64,000 nt of DNA from Prorocentrum cordatum (GCA_963575745.1 CAUYUJ010014183.1:535551-599550), one strand, 5' to 3'; counted from the first letter of the stretch, positions 40,740 through 51,574 are shown. Notes: generated by a model not told the origin, from the letters alone. Numbers and translations: made by a program.

Positions 40740-43050
40740 AATACACAGTCCCTCTTTCTCCTCGCGGCTCTTCTCACAAGTCAGTGGTACTTACTAATAA
40801 CAGGTTGGGAGGTTAGCCTACAACACCCTGGGTAGCAGCCATAAGATTGCTTGCTTTCTTATCGTACACCTCCCTTGTCATGCACCCTCCCTATCCGCAT
40901 CCTCGTGGACCTCTCCCCTCAGGTTCGGGGTTAGCCTACACACCCTCCGTAGCAGCCCAAACAGTGCACGCTCTTTACTTGTGAGGTTAAGGGTTAACCT
41001 TCAAAACCCCAGAACCCCAGTGCGCACGCAGCCTCGGCCACAGCCAGGCAGCACTAGTTCAGCGACTGTCAACTTTTCAATACACATTTTCCGGCAGCCA
41101 GCAGCGCACAGTGCACACCAGCACATGCAGCCTCGGACACAGCCAAGCAACACGTATGGTACCCTCGCATTGTGATTCAGGGAGGTGGAAGCTTACTACT
41201 CTGATTGAGGTGGTATCGGAAGAGCTTACTACATAGGTTCGGGGTTACCCTACAAACCCTCGATGGCAGCCCAAAGACTGCACTCGTTGTTTTGTTTGTC
41301 AGGTTCGGGGTACATCGTAAAAACTCTGTTGCAGCGCACAAGGAATACGAGCAGCAAGGTAGCAATACAGTCTACGCAACACCAAGACCTCATAGACTCA
41401 TTAGTGTTTCTTCCAGTTGCTGAACCAGGCAATCGTACACATTTCCCTTGTCCTCCCTCCTCTTTATTCGCAACCTTGTGGGCCGTTCCCACAGGTTTGT
41501 GGTTAAACTACAAAAACCTGGGTCGCAGCCCAAATATTGCATGCTCTTTACTGTTAAGGTTACATAAAGGTTCACCTTCAAACCTCAGTGCGCACGCAGC
41601 CTCGGACACCGCCAAGCAGCACCATTTGAACGACTTCAGCGACTGTCCTTTTTCACGTGCGCATTGTACCGACAGCTAGCAGCGCACATTACACACCTAC
41701 ACATGCAGCCTCGGACACAGCCAGGCAGCAAGTATGATACTCTCACGTTGCTAATCGTGGTGGCGGAGGCTTATGTATTACAGCAACACGTGCAATACAC
41801 CTCTCCTCTCTTTCCCGCGCGGCTCTGACACGATGGTGGTAGATTACCATGGGCAGGTCTCGGGTTACCTGCAAAACCCTGGGTAGCAGCCCCAGGATTG
41901 CATTTTTTATTTGATTGCACCTAGCCAGCCTGTAACACTACAGGCCGGCCACACGGCCAGCCTAATCAAAAGGCCAGCTCATAAGCACATTGGTCAGACT
42001 TTCGGCCAGTAGAACTCACTGATAAAAAGTTGGGGGTTCGCCTACAACACCCTGGGTGGGAGCCCAGGGATTGCCCCTATCATTCGAGTATACATCTTCT
42101 CTGTCCTCCCTCCTCCTCATTCGCTTCCTCGTGGACCCCCCTCCAGTTCGGGGTTAACCTACAACATTCTGGGTAGCAGCCCAAATATTACACGCTCTTT
42201 ACTTTCAACATCGCATCGCACACGCAACCTCGGACACAGCCAGGCAGCACTGTTTCAACGGATACATTATTTTGCATACACATTGTTCCGGCAGCCAGCA
42301 GCGCACAGAGCACACCTACACATGCAGCCTCGGAAACAGCCAGGCTGCAATAATGGTACTCACACTTTGCTACTCGTGGAGGCGGAGGCTTATTACTTTT
42401 ATTACATGGTGGTATCGGAGGAGGTACTTACTACATAGGTTCGGGGTTACCCCACAAACACTCGGTGGAAGCCCAAATTTTGCACGCCCTTTTTCATAGG
42501 CTAGGGGTGAACCTCAAAAGCCCTATTGCAGCAGCACAGTCGTTCGCATTCTCCCTTGTCCTCTCTCCTCCTTATTCGCTTCCTCGTGTACCCCCCCTCA
42601 GGTTCGGGGTTAACCTAACACCCTGGGTAGCAGCCTAAATATCACACGCTCTTTACTTTGAAGGTTAAGGGTAACCCTTCAAAATCTCATCGCACACGCA
42701 GCCTCGGACACAGACAGGCAACACTACTTCAGCGACTGTCACCTGTTCAATACACAGTGTTCCGACAGCCAGCAGCGCCCACTGCACACCTACACATGCA
42801 GACACAGCCAGGATACAATGATGGTATTTGCTATTCGTGGAGGCGGAGGCTATTACTTTTATTACGCAGTGGTATTGGAGGAGGTACTTACTCCATATGT
42901 TCGGCAGCCCAAAGAATGCACGCCCTTTTTCACAGGTTAGGAGTAAGCCTCAAACAACCCTCTTGCAGCGCACTGAAACAGCCCTCACACACTCTTACTG
43001 TTGTTTTGCATCAGGCTATACGTGGGCAGTCTGCCCACGCATGAGCCCCA
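40740..43050 (+). repeat. Tandem array, ~0.5-0.6 kb units with ~60-bp sub-repeats
   Basis: CACGCAGCCTCGG followed by ACAGCCAGGCA recurs at about 41,025, 41,593, 42,213 and 42,697 (spacings about 570, 620 and 480 bp). Each unit also carries CCGGCAGCCAGCAGCGCAC, ACATGCAGCCTCGGACACAG and a sub-repeat GGTTCGGGGTTAACCTACAA plus CACCCTGGGTAGCAGCCCAA, which appears about ten times in all. Units vary in length and include small indels. No protein is conserved across units. Confidence 0.85.
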
Positions 43051-43640
43051 GCAAAGCAGCGTTCACAAAGAGTGTTATCTACAACGTCCATATTGACCGC
43101 TACCAGCGGAGGCTCATTACTATTCTAGAAGTGGCGGTGGAAAACACTCTCCTTCTTTTTACCTTTGCACTGATCGCAGCATGTACCTAGAGGAGGAGGA
43201 TGATCCGTACCACGATTATAGGAGGGAAGGAAACTACGGTACCAGAGCTGCACTTAGACCTGGCGGGCGCCTACTCAATTGTCTACTCTGTTCCATCGTC
43301 TCTTTTTACTTCAATTTCCGCGGCGCCCACCAGGTGCCTTTTTGGCCCGAGTCGTACCTTCTTTTCCATGCTGCACCTCACAAACGCAGCAGGCTCGCAC
43401 CTAATGTCGGTCTAACGAAAAAGGAGGAGGAGCTAGCTTTCTAGCGCCAGGAAGGGCTTTAGAGGACGAGCAACGGATATCAATGATGGGCGGCGACTCC
43501 CACGAGCAGGCCAGGAACACCCAATCAATCTGTCGATCCTCGCCCAGGGCGCTGTTGCGTGACGGGCCTCCTGGAGCACCTATTGATCGCCATACCACAC
43601 TAAGTTCGGGTCTGTCAGAACAAATGAAAACGGCTTACGT
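43051..43640. other. Spacer
   Basis: Frames of up to 87 aa (43,181-43,444) show no motif. No repeat recognised. Confidence 0.35.
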
Positions 43641-43644
43641 ACCC

Positions 43645-43890
43645 ATACATTCTCGGAGGTCCGCGCGGATGTTTCTTGGATCGGCGCTGGACCATCCTCC
43701 CTGGCGCGCGGAACGCGCCAAAAGCGGCGCCGGAAGCGCCGTCCCCAGGGGTGCCCAGCGCAGATCCGAGAAATCCGCGCGGCGCTCTGAAAGTCTGGGT
43801 CACCTAACTTCGCGCATCGCGCCCCGCGATGCGCGGTTATCTTCGCGCTCAACGCTTGTCCAAGAAATCCTCGCGGGCCTCCGAGAAATT
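43645..43890. repeat. Foldback element with three copies of the terminal motif
   Basis: The plus-strand copy at about 43,653 (CTCGGAGGTCCGCGCGGATG, TTTCTTGGATCGGCGCTGG) faces two minus-strand copies at about 43,755-43,790 (CCGCGCGGATTTCTCGG, ATCTGCGCTGGG) and 43,855-43,893 (TTTCTCGGAGGCCCGCGAGG, ATTTCTTGGACAAGCG). A hairpin CGCGCATCGC / GCGATGCGCG with a 5-nt loop lies at 43,811-43,835. Confidence 0.75.
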
Positions 43891-43959
43891 AAGACATGCC
43901 ATTTTCTCTCATTCGAACTGTGTCCGCGCGCAGCTCCGCTCTTTTCTGCGCGCGCCGTC

Positions 43960-44270
<311 letters not shown>

Positions 44271-44724
44271 AGGGACATGAAGCCTGCGCGCGCCGTCCTG
44301 CGCAAGGCTCCCGCTCGTTCGGCCGAGACGTCTCGCTTCTGAGGATGGTCACCCGGGGCACTCTCGGTACACGCGGCAGGCCCGCGTCGCGGCAAGCCTG
44401 CGCCGCGCGCGCGGACGCGGCGGCCACCCCAACGCGGGCCCGCCTCGACTCGACGTCGATCGACTCCGATTCCGATTTGATGATCCGCTTTTTGTCTGCG
44501 CTGCCCGAGGACCGCAGAGGGCCTCGCCACGCTCTGCGGCGCCCGCTTGCGGCATCGGGCGACCGCGGCACGAGCGCCGGCCTGACCCCTCCGGGGACGA
44601 AAGCCTTCGGCACGGGCAGCCAAAGGGACTCTGCAAGTCGACTACAATTCCGTCTGCAAGCGCAGCCGCCGAAAATCTGCGCATACTTCTGTAGAAGAAG
44701 AGAAAACGCCATCAACATAAACTG
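44271..44724. other. GC-rich spacer
   Basis: No supported gene. The frames on both strands (for example 44,345-44,773) are Arg/Ala/Pro-rich without motifs. Confidence 0.35.
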
Positions 44725-44835
44725 TTGGTGCTCCGCGCGGATTTCTTGGGTCTGCGCTGGACCCCCTCCCTAGCGCGCGGAGCGCGCCGGGGGCGGCGCC
44801 GGAGGCGCCGCCAGGGGGGGCCCAGCGTGACGCCG
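44725..44835. repeat. GC-rich foldback element
   Basis: TGCTCCGCGCGGATTTCTTG, GGTCTGCGCTGGACCCCCTC, GCGCGCGGAGCGCGCC and GGCGGCGCCGGAGGCGCCGC, then GGGGGGGCCCAGCGTGA, which mirrors GCGCTGGACCCCC. Same family as 12,090, 43,645 and the palindrome at 11,305. Confidence 0.75.
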
Positions 44836-44878
44836 GCGATGCATCGGCGACGCCGGCGTGGAGAAACTCGTGCTCCGC

Positions 44879-44918
44879 ATCGCGCCGCATCGCCGATGCA
44901 TCGGCGATGCGGCGCGAT
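44879..44918. repeat. Perfect 40-bp palindrome
   Basis: Half-site ATCGCGCCGCATCGCCGATG is followed directly by its exact reverse complement. A partial inverted copy, GGCGATGCATCGGCGACGCC, lies 40 bp upstream. Confidence 0.95.
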
Positions 44919-45046
44919 CCTCCGACCCCATCTACTCCGACCCCATCCAGGAGGCCTAGAGTCATGCGGAAACTCCCCAGGGGCCCCAAGAAGCGACCGA
45001 GCATGCAGCGTGCTCACGGGCGCGGGCAATCACCGCGCCGCGGGGC

Positions 45047-45580
45047 TCACAGCCCGACGCGAATTGCCAGAAGGCTCGTCACCTTCTGCGGCAGGATGCC
45101 AGCCCCCAGGCACACGAGCGCGGCGTGCCTCGTCGGGTTGTACGCAAAAGTGTCTCCCAAGCGCGGGGGACCCGTGCTGCACGGCTCACTGGCTTGGGCG
45201 CCCGAAATGGGCACGGCAAGCATGGGCACGAGGCCCACCAACAACGAATGCTGTTCAACACCGATAGCGCCCGCTGTTGGGCAGGCGGCCTTCTGACTCA
45301 AAACGACAAGGCCTGCGGCGGCACTGACCTGTTCAAAATGAGTGAGAACTCCTGTCGGTCTTCGCACCCATTTCTTCCGTACCCATGTCGATCGTACCGA
45401 ACTGGTCGCTGCACGCGATGCGACAACAGTAGCCAGCAGCCCTCGTGCACGGGCGTGGCCCCTCCGCGCCGCGACCCCGAAAGCCGAGCACCAAAGATCT
45501 CCCCCAGCGAAGAGGCACTCGAGCAGGGACCGACCGTCCCAACATTCCAATAGGCCTACAGCGAAATTGCCAAATAACAA
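45047..45580 (-). CDS. Uncertain ORF, 177 aa, hydrophobic middle
   Basis: The frame starts MLFGNFAVGLLECWDGRSLL and contains a moderately hydrophobic stretch, VEQHSLLVGLVPMLAVPISG, that could cross a membrane. No signature residues, domains or family match are recognisable. The opposite strand of the same interval is also open for more than 100 codons (45,125-45,553), a warning sign in GC-rich DNA. No repeat covers it. I list it as a possible exon or chance frame, not as an identified gene. Confidence 0.15.
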   Translation of the reverse strand: MLFGNFAVGLLECWDGRSLLECLFAGGDLWCSAFGVAARRGHARARGLLATVVASRAATSSVRSTWVRKKWVRRPTGVLTHFEQVSAAAGLVVLSQKAACPTAGAIGVEQHSLLVGLVPMLAVPISGAQASEPCSTGPPRLGDTFAYNPTRHAALVCLGAGILPQKVTSLLAIRVGL

Positions 45581-45989
45581 AAAATGCTCGAATCACAGAA
45601 ACCATGTTCTCAGAACGTGAAGCCGATGTTTTTAAACAAGAAGGTCTCACATAGATACATGCGAAACGCAATTCGCGTTATCCGCAGAAAACTCTTAGAA
45701 CATTGTTTGATGGGCCTCTAAGCGAGGAAGGAGGCTTCGCCACTGCTTGACTTGCGTGCACCCAGACATCAGACATCCCCCGATCTGCCCATTTGAACTG
45801 ATCACTGATTCGCGGCCCCAGAGCATCCCCGGCCCCCTTCCCGAGCAGTGGTGTGCGCCCAAGATCCATGCTTGGTGGCCCCAGGGCCCGAGAACGGCAC
45901 CCGCGGAGGCCGAAGTCGGAGCAAACATCCAGATTGAACAAATCACACCGATGCAGAACATGACAACATTGTGAAACATCGCAACCCAA

Positions 45990-46260
45990 ACCCTGTAGAC
46001 TCGGTCTTCCTACGGCATTTATCGAGCTGGACCGATATATGAAGGCCCCTGGGCCCGAAACTGGGCGCAAACGCCCGGTGCGAAAAGCCATGAGCTACGA
46101 CGGCGCGAACAACATTGAAATCTCACAAACATTCGCGACCAGAGCCCTAGACCCAATCTTTCTGCGCCATTTTTCGAGACGCATCGATCTGTGAGGCGCC
46201 CCGAAGCCCGAAACAGGGCGAACTCGCCCGGCTCGACGAGTTGCGACGCCAGGATCTCAG
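45990..46260 (+). repeat. Dispersed repeat family D, two partial copies
   Basis: 46,000-46,080 (GGACCGATATATGAAGGCCC, GGGCCCGAAACTGGGCG, AAACGCCCGG) and 46,137-46,255 (CCAGAGCCCTAGACCC, TTTCTGCGCCATTTTTCG, GCATCGATCTGTGAGG, GCCCGAAACAGGGCG). Related copies lie at 46,560-46,670 (inverted), 47,055-47,215, 62,165-62,300 and 63,890-64,000 (inverted). Confidence 0.7.
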
Positions 46261-46627
46261 GGAGGGCTCCAACGCCTCCCTTGAAACCACCGCATCTGTC
46301 GGAGTCTTGGGCGGCCTGCCTCGGCGCTCGGCCCACCCGCAGCAGGCCGGCGACCAGGAGCGCGGCGGCGGCGGAGAGCAGCACGACCCTCTGCGGCCAG
46401 CCCACGCCGCCCGCGCCCCCGCCCGCGTGCTCGGGGCCGGGCGGATGCGGCCCTGGAGGCGCCCTGGAGGCGATGCAGGGGAAGCCGTCCCCGCTGGTCG
46501 GAGGAGGGCCAATGGAGACCACGGCGCAGCTCTCCCCGGAGCTCTGGGCGTGGCAACTGTCGCGCACCGGGCGTCTGCGTCCTGGCTCGGCCCCCAGGAC
46601 CCTCACAGATCGACGCGGCAAGAACAA
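46019..46627 (-). CDS. Uncertain ORF, 202 aa, one hydrophobic segment
   Basis: The frame contains one clear hydrophobic segment, RVVLLSAAAALLVAGLLRVG (about residues 79-98), which could be a membrane anchor, preceded by a Pro/Gly-rich stretch. Both ends of the frame lie inside inverted copies of dispersed repeat D (46,137-46,255 and 46,560-46,670), so only the central ~300 bp is unique to this site. It might be an exon encoding a membrane-anchored protein with repeat insertions at each side, or a chance frame. No domain is recognised. Confidence 0.15.
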   Translation of the reverse strand: MFLPRRSVRVLGAEPGRRRPVRDSCHAQSSGESCAVVSIGPPPTSGDGFPCIASRAPPGPHPPGPEHAGGGAGGVGWPQRVVLLSAAAALLVAGLLRVGRAPRQAAQDSDRCGGFKGGVGALPEILASQLVEPGEFALFRASGRLTDRCVSKNGAERLGLGLWSRMFVRFQCCSRRRSSWLFAPGVCAQFRAQGPSYIGPAR

Positions 46628-46670
46628 TGACGCAGAAAAATATAGGGTCTAGAACTCTGGGCGTGGATTT
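46560..46670 (-). repeat. Dispersed repeat family D, inverted copy
   Basis: Minus-strand reading gives CTAGACCCTATATTTTTCTG, GATCTGTGAGGGTCCTGGGG and GCCGAGCCAGGACGCAGACG. Confidence 0.65.
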
Positions 46671-47054
46671 TGGGATGTCGCCATCTCTTGGCAACGTCGA
46701 GTTTCGGGGACAGCGCGGCTCTCCTGCCAGGCCCGCAGGCGGCCAGGAGGGTTTTTCTTATGTGGAGTCTGGCAAATCCATCTGCAGTGCCTTTCCCTCT
46801 CTCCCCTTCCGCCGCCATTTCGGCAGCGCTGGGCTGAAAAGGCTCAGCCGTGGCGACGAGAAGCCTTCAGGAGGCCCAACCAAAAGCGAGTAGCTGAAAG
46901 GAACCCGCAAATCCTCCAGTGGTATGTGATTCTCTCAGCCCGCGCCCCTGACCCTCCCCCGGCAGTTGTGTGCAAAAAACACTTCTGTTGGTGGCCCTGC
47001 GGAGCCCGAGAACGCACTCCAGAGGCCGACATCTAGGAGAAACGCCCAGACTGA

Positions 47055-47220
47055 ACAACTCATATCGTCAGAGATCCCTGAGATCCGACGCCGCAAAATC
47101 ACGACCCGAGCCCTAGACCCCATGCTTCTGCGGTGTTTCTCGGAATCCGGGTCGATCTGTCAGGGTCCCGGGGACCGAAACTGGACAGAAGCGCTCGGTG
47201 TGCAACAATTGCAGCGCCCA
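47055..47220 (+). repeat. Dispersed repeat family D, longer copy
   Basis: GAGATCCCTGAGATCCGACG, GCAAAATCACGACCCGAGCC, CTAGACCCCATGCTTCTGCG, GTCGATCTGTCAGGGTCCCG and GGGGACCGAAACTGGACAGA. The upstream GAGATCCGACG part is shared with 62,168-62,190, so the full repeat is about 160 bp. Confidence 0.7.
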
Positions 47221-47224
47221 GTTC

Positions 47225-48330
47225 TCGGGGGTCTGGAGGGGGGTGGGGGTCGGGGACGCACTCACCTGGGTCAGCACAAACCCTGGTCGGCTAGGGCCCC
47301 GTCGCGAAGCCCGGCTTGGCTCCAAGCCCAGGTCAGCGGAGGGCAGACAAGGGGGATCGGCCCCACGTGGCTCCCCAACCCGGTTCAGCCAGAGGAGATT
47401 CGCTGACCCCCGCTAGCAGCGTTGACCCCCCGTTACCCAGACACGCGATGTCCTGATTTTTCCATCACGCGGTCCCCGAAGCCCCGACCCTTTCCCTACA
47501 AGGCCAGTTCTTCGTCACAGCCCATTGTTGAACGGTCCCGGAGGCCTGGAAAGGCCCGCGGAGGCAAAACATGCCGAATCACATCAACCCCCCATTCTCT
47601 CTCAGGACGTTGCATGTCTGGATGACGCGAGCCCCGAAGGCCGCCGCTGTCTCGACCGGCTCCCCATCCGAGCTGGCAAACTCTGGGAGGCCCTGGCCCG
47701 GCCGGCCGGCGTGGATCTGCGTGAGGGGCACGCCGAGCCCGCACACGCCCGCCGCCGCGGCGCAGCACGGCGGCCTTGGCGGGGTCGCACCGAGGCGCGC
47801 GTCTGCCCCGAACATACAACTAGTTTGCCCATCTTGTGGCATATCGTTTCCCGAGCGGTGTGGCCAGAGAGCGCCCGCCACGGCGAACATGCTGTGAGAT
47901 TTCTCGGTGCGCAAGTCGCTCCCCCTGCAGAGGATGGCAGGGGGGGGGCGACTGCACATGTAGTAAAGTACGTTGGGGTGACGACGATTGGCCAGGGGCA
48001 AACAAAAAGGGCCACGACCAGGACGGAACGCAAAAACGCCAGTGTCGATATTGGTACCCCAGACCCCCTCGAGTCGTGAAAGAGTCACGACGGAAGGTTC
48101 TTCTCTCGTTTCAACCTCTGGGGCCGTTTGCTGAGCACAGGGACCGTCAAATTACTACTCGGGATGAAAGACTGATCCCAAGGAGTGGCTTGAGACATCT
48201 GAGGGTCGACGTTATGGAACACAAATCATGCCGTCGGGGGTTTGAGTAATGAGAGCCCCAGAATTATGGAGTCCCCCCCAAAATGCTTGCATATATGGGG
48301 CTCCTACTTCTGTTCTCAGGAATTGGGCTG
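47225..48330. other. Region without a supported gene
   Basis: Minus frames at 47,579-48,088 and plus frames at 47,525-48,079 overlap each other and lack motifs. A CCCAGACCCCCTCGAGTCGTGAA short dispersed repeat lies at about 48,058. Confidence 0.35.
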
Positions 48331-48334
48331 GTGT

Positions 48335-48430
48335 GCCGCTCTGGCGGCTGTGTTGCCGCCGTCGCCGCCCCGCCGCCCCGCCTAGTCGCCGCCCGTCGTC
48401 TGGGTGGGTGTGCCACTCTGGCGGCTACGG
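48335..48430 (+). repeat. GTGTGCCACTCTGGCGGCTA minisatellite, outlying copy
   Basis: GTGTGCCGCTCTGGCGGCTG, TTGCCGCCGTCGCCG and GTCTGGGTGGGTGTGCCACT match the array at 51,215-51,445. Confidence 0.75.
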
Positions 48431-48665
48431 TAAAGGGAAACAATTAGTAAACACCCCCCCTGCCCCCCAAACTCAAAGTTGGCACGCGCGGGGGAGAGTG
48501 CGGTCGGGGTGCAACTCATCAGACTCACCGCCAACTTTGAACATAGGGGGGAGGGGGAGGCGTTGACAGATGAATGTGGCATGAGTGTTCGCTACTTTGT
48601 TTCCGAGGCCTGTGGGTATGTCACCTGGCACGTGGCTCTACTCTAATTTCTAATTGCCCGGGCTG

Positions 48666-49595
48666 CAAGAGATAGGAGAAGGAGTAGACGAGAGGAGGGA
48701 TGAGGGGGAGAAGCGAGAAGTGCGGAGGAGAGTGGAGGAGTGGACTGGTCTGGGGTGGAGCGGGAATCGACGGGGAGGAGTACGGAAGAATGCGGACGAG
48801 GAGTACAGTGGAGTGCGGACGAAATGCAAGAGATAGGAGAAGGAGTAGACGAGAGGAGGGATGAGGGGGAGAAGCGAGAAGTGCGGAGGAGAGTGGAGGA
48901 GTGGACTGGTCTGGGGTGGAGCGGGAATCGACGGGGAGGAGTACGGAAGAATGCGGACGAGGAGTACAGTGGAGTGCGGACGAAATGCGGAGGATCGCGG
49001 AGGAGTGCAGAGGTGTGTGGAGGAACGGGCATGCATGGGGAGGAGTGCGGAAGAGGGCGGAAGAATGGTCAGGATCGGAACGGAAGGTGGAGAAGAGGGA
49101 AGGAGGAGGAGAGGGGAAGAGCGGGAATCGATGGGGAGGGGTGCGGTGGATTGCGGAGGAGGGAGGGGGAGTGGTTAGGAATGGAATGGACGGTGGAAGA
49201 ATAGGGAAACATGTGAGGAATGCGGACGAAGATGGAAGAGTGCGGAGGAGGGCGGAGGAATGCAGAGTGGTGGACTGCGATGGGGAGGAGTGCAGAGGAG
49301 GGCGGAGAAATGCAGAGGAGTGGAAGAGTGGGAATAGGTGGGGAGGAATGCGGAATAGTGCGGAGGATGGCGGAGGAGTGTAGAGGGGTGGACTGGGCTG
49401 GGGAAGGAGTGCGGAGGAGTGGAGGAGTGGGAGGAGTGGAGGAGTGCAGAGGAGTGCTGGGAGGGCGGAGGAGTGCGGAGGATTGGAGGAGCGGGAAAGA
49501 TGAGGAGTGCGGAGCGGTGCGGAGGAATGCGGAGGAGTGCGGAGGAGGGCGGAGGAATGGTTAGGATTGGAACGGAGGGTGGAGGAGAAGGCCCG
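48666..49595 (+). repeat. GGAGGAGTGC minisatellite with a 161-bp exact duplication
   Basis: Degenerate 10-12 bp units (GCGGAGGAGTG) extend to about 49,590. Its first part is a tandem duplication starting CAAGAGATAGGAGAAGGAG at 48,666 and 48,827; by eye the two 161-bp units are identical. A 452-codon minus frame across the region (48,621-49,979) repeats SSALLRTPPHSSA-like sequence and is a by-product. Confidence 0.9.
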
Positions 49596-49599
49596 GATA

Positions 49600-49830
49600 C
49601 CCCAGAACTGCCGACGGGTCGCCTGGGTATCGCTGATGGATGGGCTGGTGGGGATAACGCGAAGCATTCGGCGTTCAGACGGCACGGTGGCTCCAGACTC
49701 TGGCGTGGGTGGGACTCCAGAACTGCCCACGGGTCGCCTGGGTATCGTTGATGGATGGGCTGGTGGGGACAATGCGAAGCAATCGGCGTTCAGACGACAC
49801 GGTGGCTCCAAACTTCGGCGTGGCTCGACA
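49600..49830 (+). repeat. 115-bp tandem duplication
   Basis: CCAGAACTGCCGACGGGTCG at 49,602 recurs as CCAGAACTGCCCACGGGTCG at 49,717. Both continue through GATGGATGGGCTGGTGGGG, GCGTTCAGACG and CACGGTGGCTCCA. Confidence 0.9.
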
Positions 49831-50505
49831 AAACACGGTGGGCGGGGGACGTTACCTCGACCGAACCATCCGTGGGGTTCCTCCGTGTTGTCTGGCTGGG
49901 TACACACGCACACCGCGAAGCTGCTCCGTTCGGGCGCCGAAGCAGGCAGGGCCAAAGCGGCTGCGTATAGTTTTGTCAAGCGCCCCCACCCCAGCGGCCC
50001 TGGGCACCGCAGGCGGAACCCCGTGCATCCTACCTTGTTTTGTTACATACCATTCGCAGCACTCGTCCTATCGCTCCGTATTTGTTACATATTACTCGTA
50101 TCGCGCGTCGAACGAGAAATACTTACTCTAATACGGTCTTCTTTTTAACGAATGATGCGAGCGATACATGAAACACAATGAGTGATGGGACGAGTGATAC
50201 GAGTGATACATCAAAAATGCTGCGCGGGACGACTCGGGCGGCCGCCGCGCGAGCGCGAGTCCACGCGCTGGCAAGAGATGGGAGAAGGGCGGGGCGAGGC
50301 GCAAATCGCGAACCTGGCGCACTTGGCATATCTGGCAAAGCCGCGCACTGGGGCTCCTGGCACTTGGTGAACCCAGCGCACCTGGCGCACTTGGCAGCGC
50401 AAGGTTCCAGAAATCAAATGCCCCCACCCCGCCCCCCTGTCCGCGGCACCCTGGGCAGAGCTGGCCGTGCTCACTCGGGCCGAGGTGACCCGAGCAAGGT
50501 GCGTA
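49831..50505. other. Spacer
   Basis: Includes short direct repeats GAGTGATACGAGTGATAC (about 50,193) and ACTTGGCA…CCTGGCAC (50,319-50,395). No supported gene. Confidence 0.35.
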
Positions 50506-51065
50506 CGACCCGCGCCCGCGACTCGCACCAGCGACCCGCGCACGCGACCGGCGTCCGCGACCAGAGCTCGCGACCAAGATCGGCCACCCACGCTGGAGAC
50601 CGCGCCCGCGACAACCGATGCGCGCATTTGGTGGCTGCCTCAATGACTGGTTTCCTGCGAAACGTGCCCGCTCTTGCCGGGTGGCGGCCAGGTCGGCTGC
50701 ATCATTGGCTGCATGGTATGCTGCCTGGTTGGCTGCCTGGCTGGCTGCCTGCTTGGCTGCCTCGTCGGCTGCATCATTGGCTGCATGGTATGCTGCCTGG
50801 TTGGCTGCCTAGCTGGCTGCCTGGTTGGCTGCCTCGTCGGCTCCCTGATTGGTTACCTGGTTGGCTGCTTCGCGGGCTGCCTCGAACAAGGAAGCAAATG
50901 CGACCCGCGACATGCGACCCGCGACTGCCACCCGCGCCCGCGACTCGCGCCATCGACCCGCGCTCGCGACCAACGCTAACGACCGACCCGCGCTCACGAC
51001 CAGCGCCCGCGACCCGCGCTCATGACCAGGAGCCCGCATCTCGCGCTGGAGACCCGCGCCCGCGA
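50506..51065. repeat. GCGCCCGCGACC and GGCTGCCTGGTT minisatellites
   Basis: CGACCCGCGC-type units at 50,510-50,610 and 50,903-51,065 flank a 12-bp GGCTGCCTGGTT minisatellite (about 50,690-50,890). The latter also has a 72-bp higher-order unit starting GTCGGCTGCATCATTGGC (about 50,692 and 50,764). Cys/Leu/Gly-rich frames here are by-products. Confidence 0.85.
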
Positions 51066-51214
51066 CCAGGGAACCATGCCCTTCTAAGCTGCCTTGTCGG
51101 CAGCCTGTCTGACTGACATGCTAGCTGTGTCATTACGTGTCATTCCGACCGTTGTCTTGCAGAAATGCTTACCCGCAAAATCGCTCGGGCTGCCCCCGAA
51201 TGGCGGACCAGACG

Positions 51215-51445
51215 TATGTTGCCGCCGTCGCCGACCGCCTCGTCGCCGCCTCGTCGTCTGGGCGGGTGTGCCACTCTGGCGGCTATATTGCCGCCGTCGC
51301 CGACCCGTCGCCGCCTCGTCGCCGTCTTGTCGTCTGGGCGGGTGTGCCACTCTGGCGGCTATGTTGCCGCCGTCGCCGACCCGTCGCCGCCTCGTCGCCG
51401 CCTCGTCGACTGGGCGGGTGTACCGCTCTGGCGGATATGGTGCCG
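51215..51445 (+). repeat. ~80-bp minisatellite (GTGTGCCACTCTGGCGGCTA), three units
   Basis: GGGCGGGTGTGCCACTCTGG at about 51,261 and 51,338, and a variant GGGCGGGTGTACCGCTCTGG at about 51,414, each followed by a GCCGCC/GTCGCC stretch in the first two. Confidence 0.85.
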
Positions 51446-51464
51446 CAATCGACGCCCCGCGGCC

Positions 51465-51565
51465 GCCTAGATTGCACAACATAGATTGCACAACATATCG
51501 CACGGCATATATTGTACCACATAGATTGCACAACCAATGTTGCACCACATAGATCACATAGGTTG
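51465..51565 (+). repeat. ACATAGATTGCACAAC tandem repeat, block 1
   Basis: CATAGATTGCACAACATA units of about 16 bp with variants. Related blocks at 52,885-53,030 and 56,035-56,190 border the higher-order repeat. Confidence 0.8.
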
Positions 51566-51574
51566 CAATGCGTT

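Noticed and set aside
48621-49979. 452-aa minus-strand frame
   Set aside because: Its length comes from a purine-rich 10-12 bp minisatellite; residues repeat with the DNA unit and no domain is visible.
50690-50890. Cys/Leu/Gly-rich frame that looks like membrane helices
   Set aside because: It is a translation of the GGCTGCCTGGTT minisatellite.
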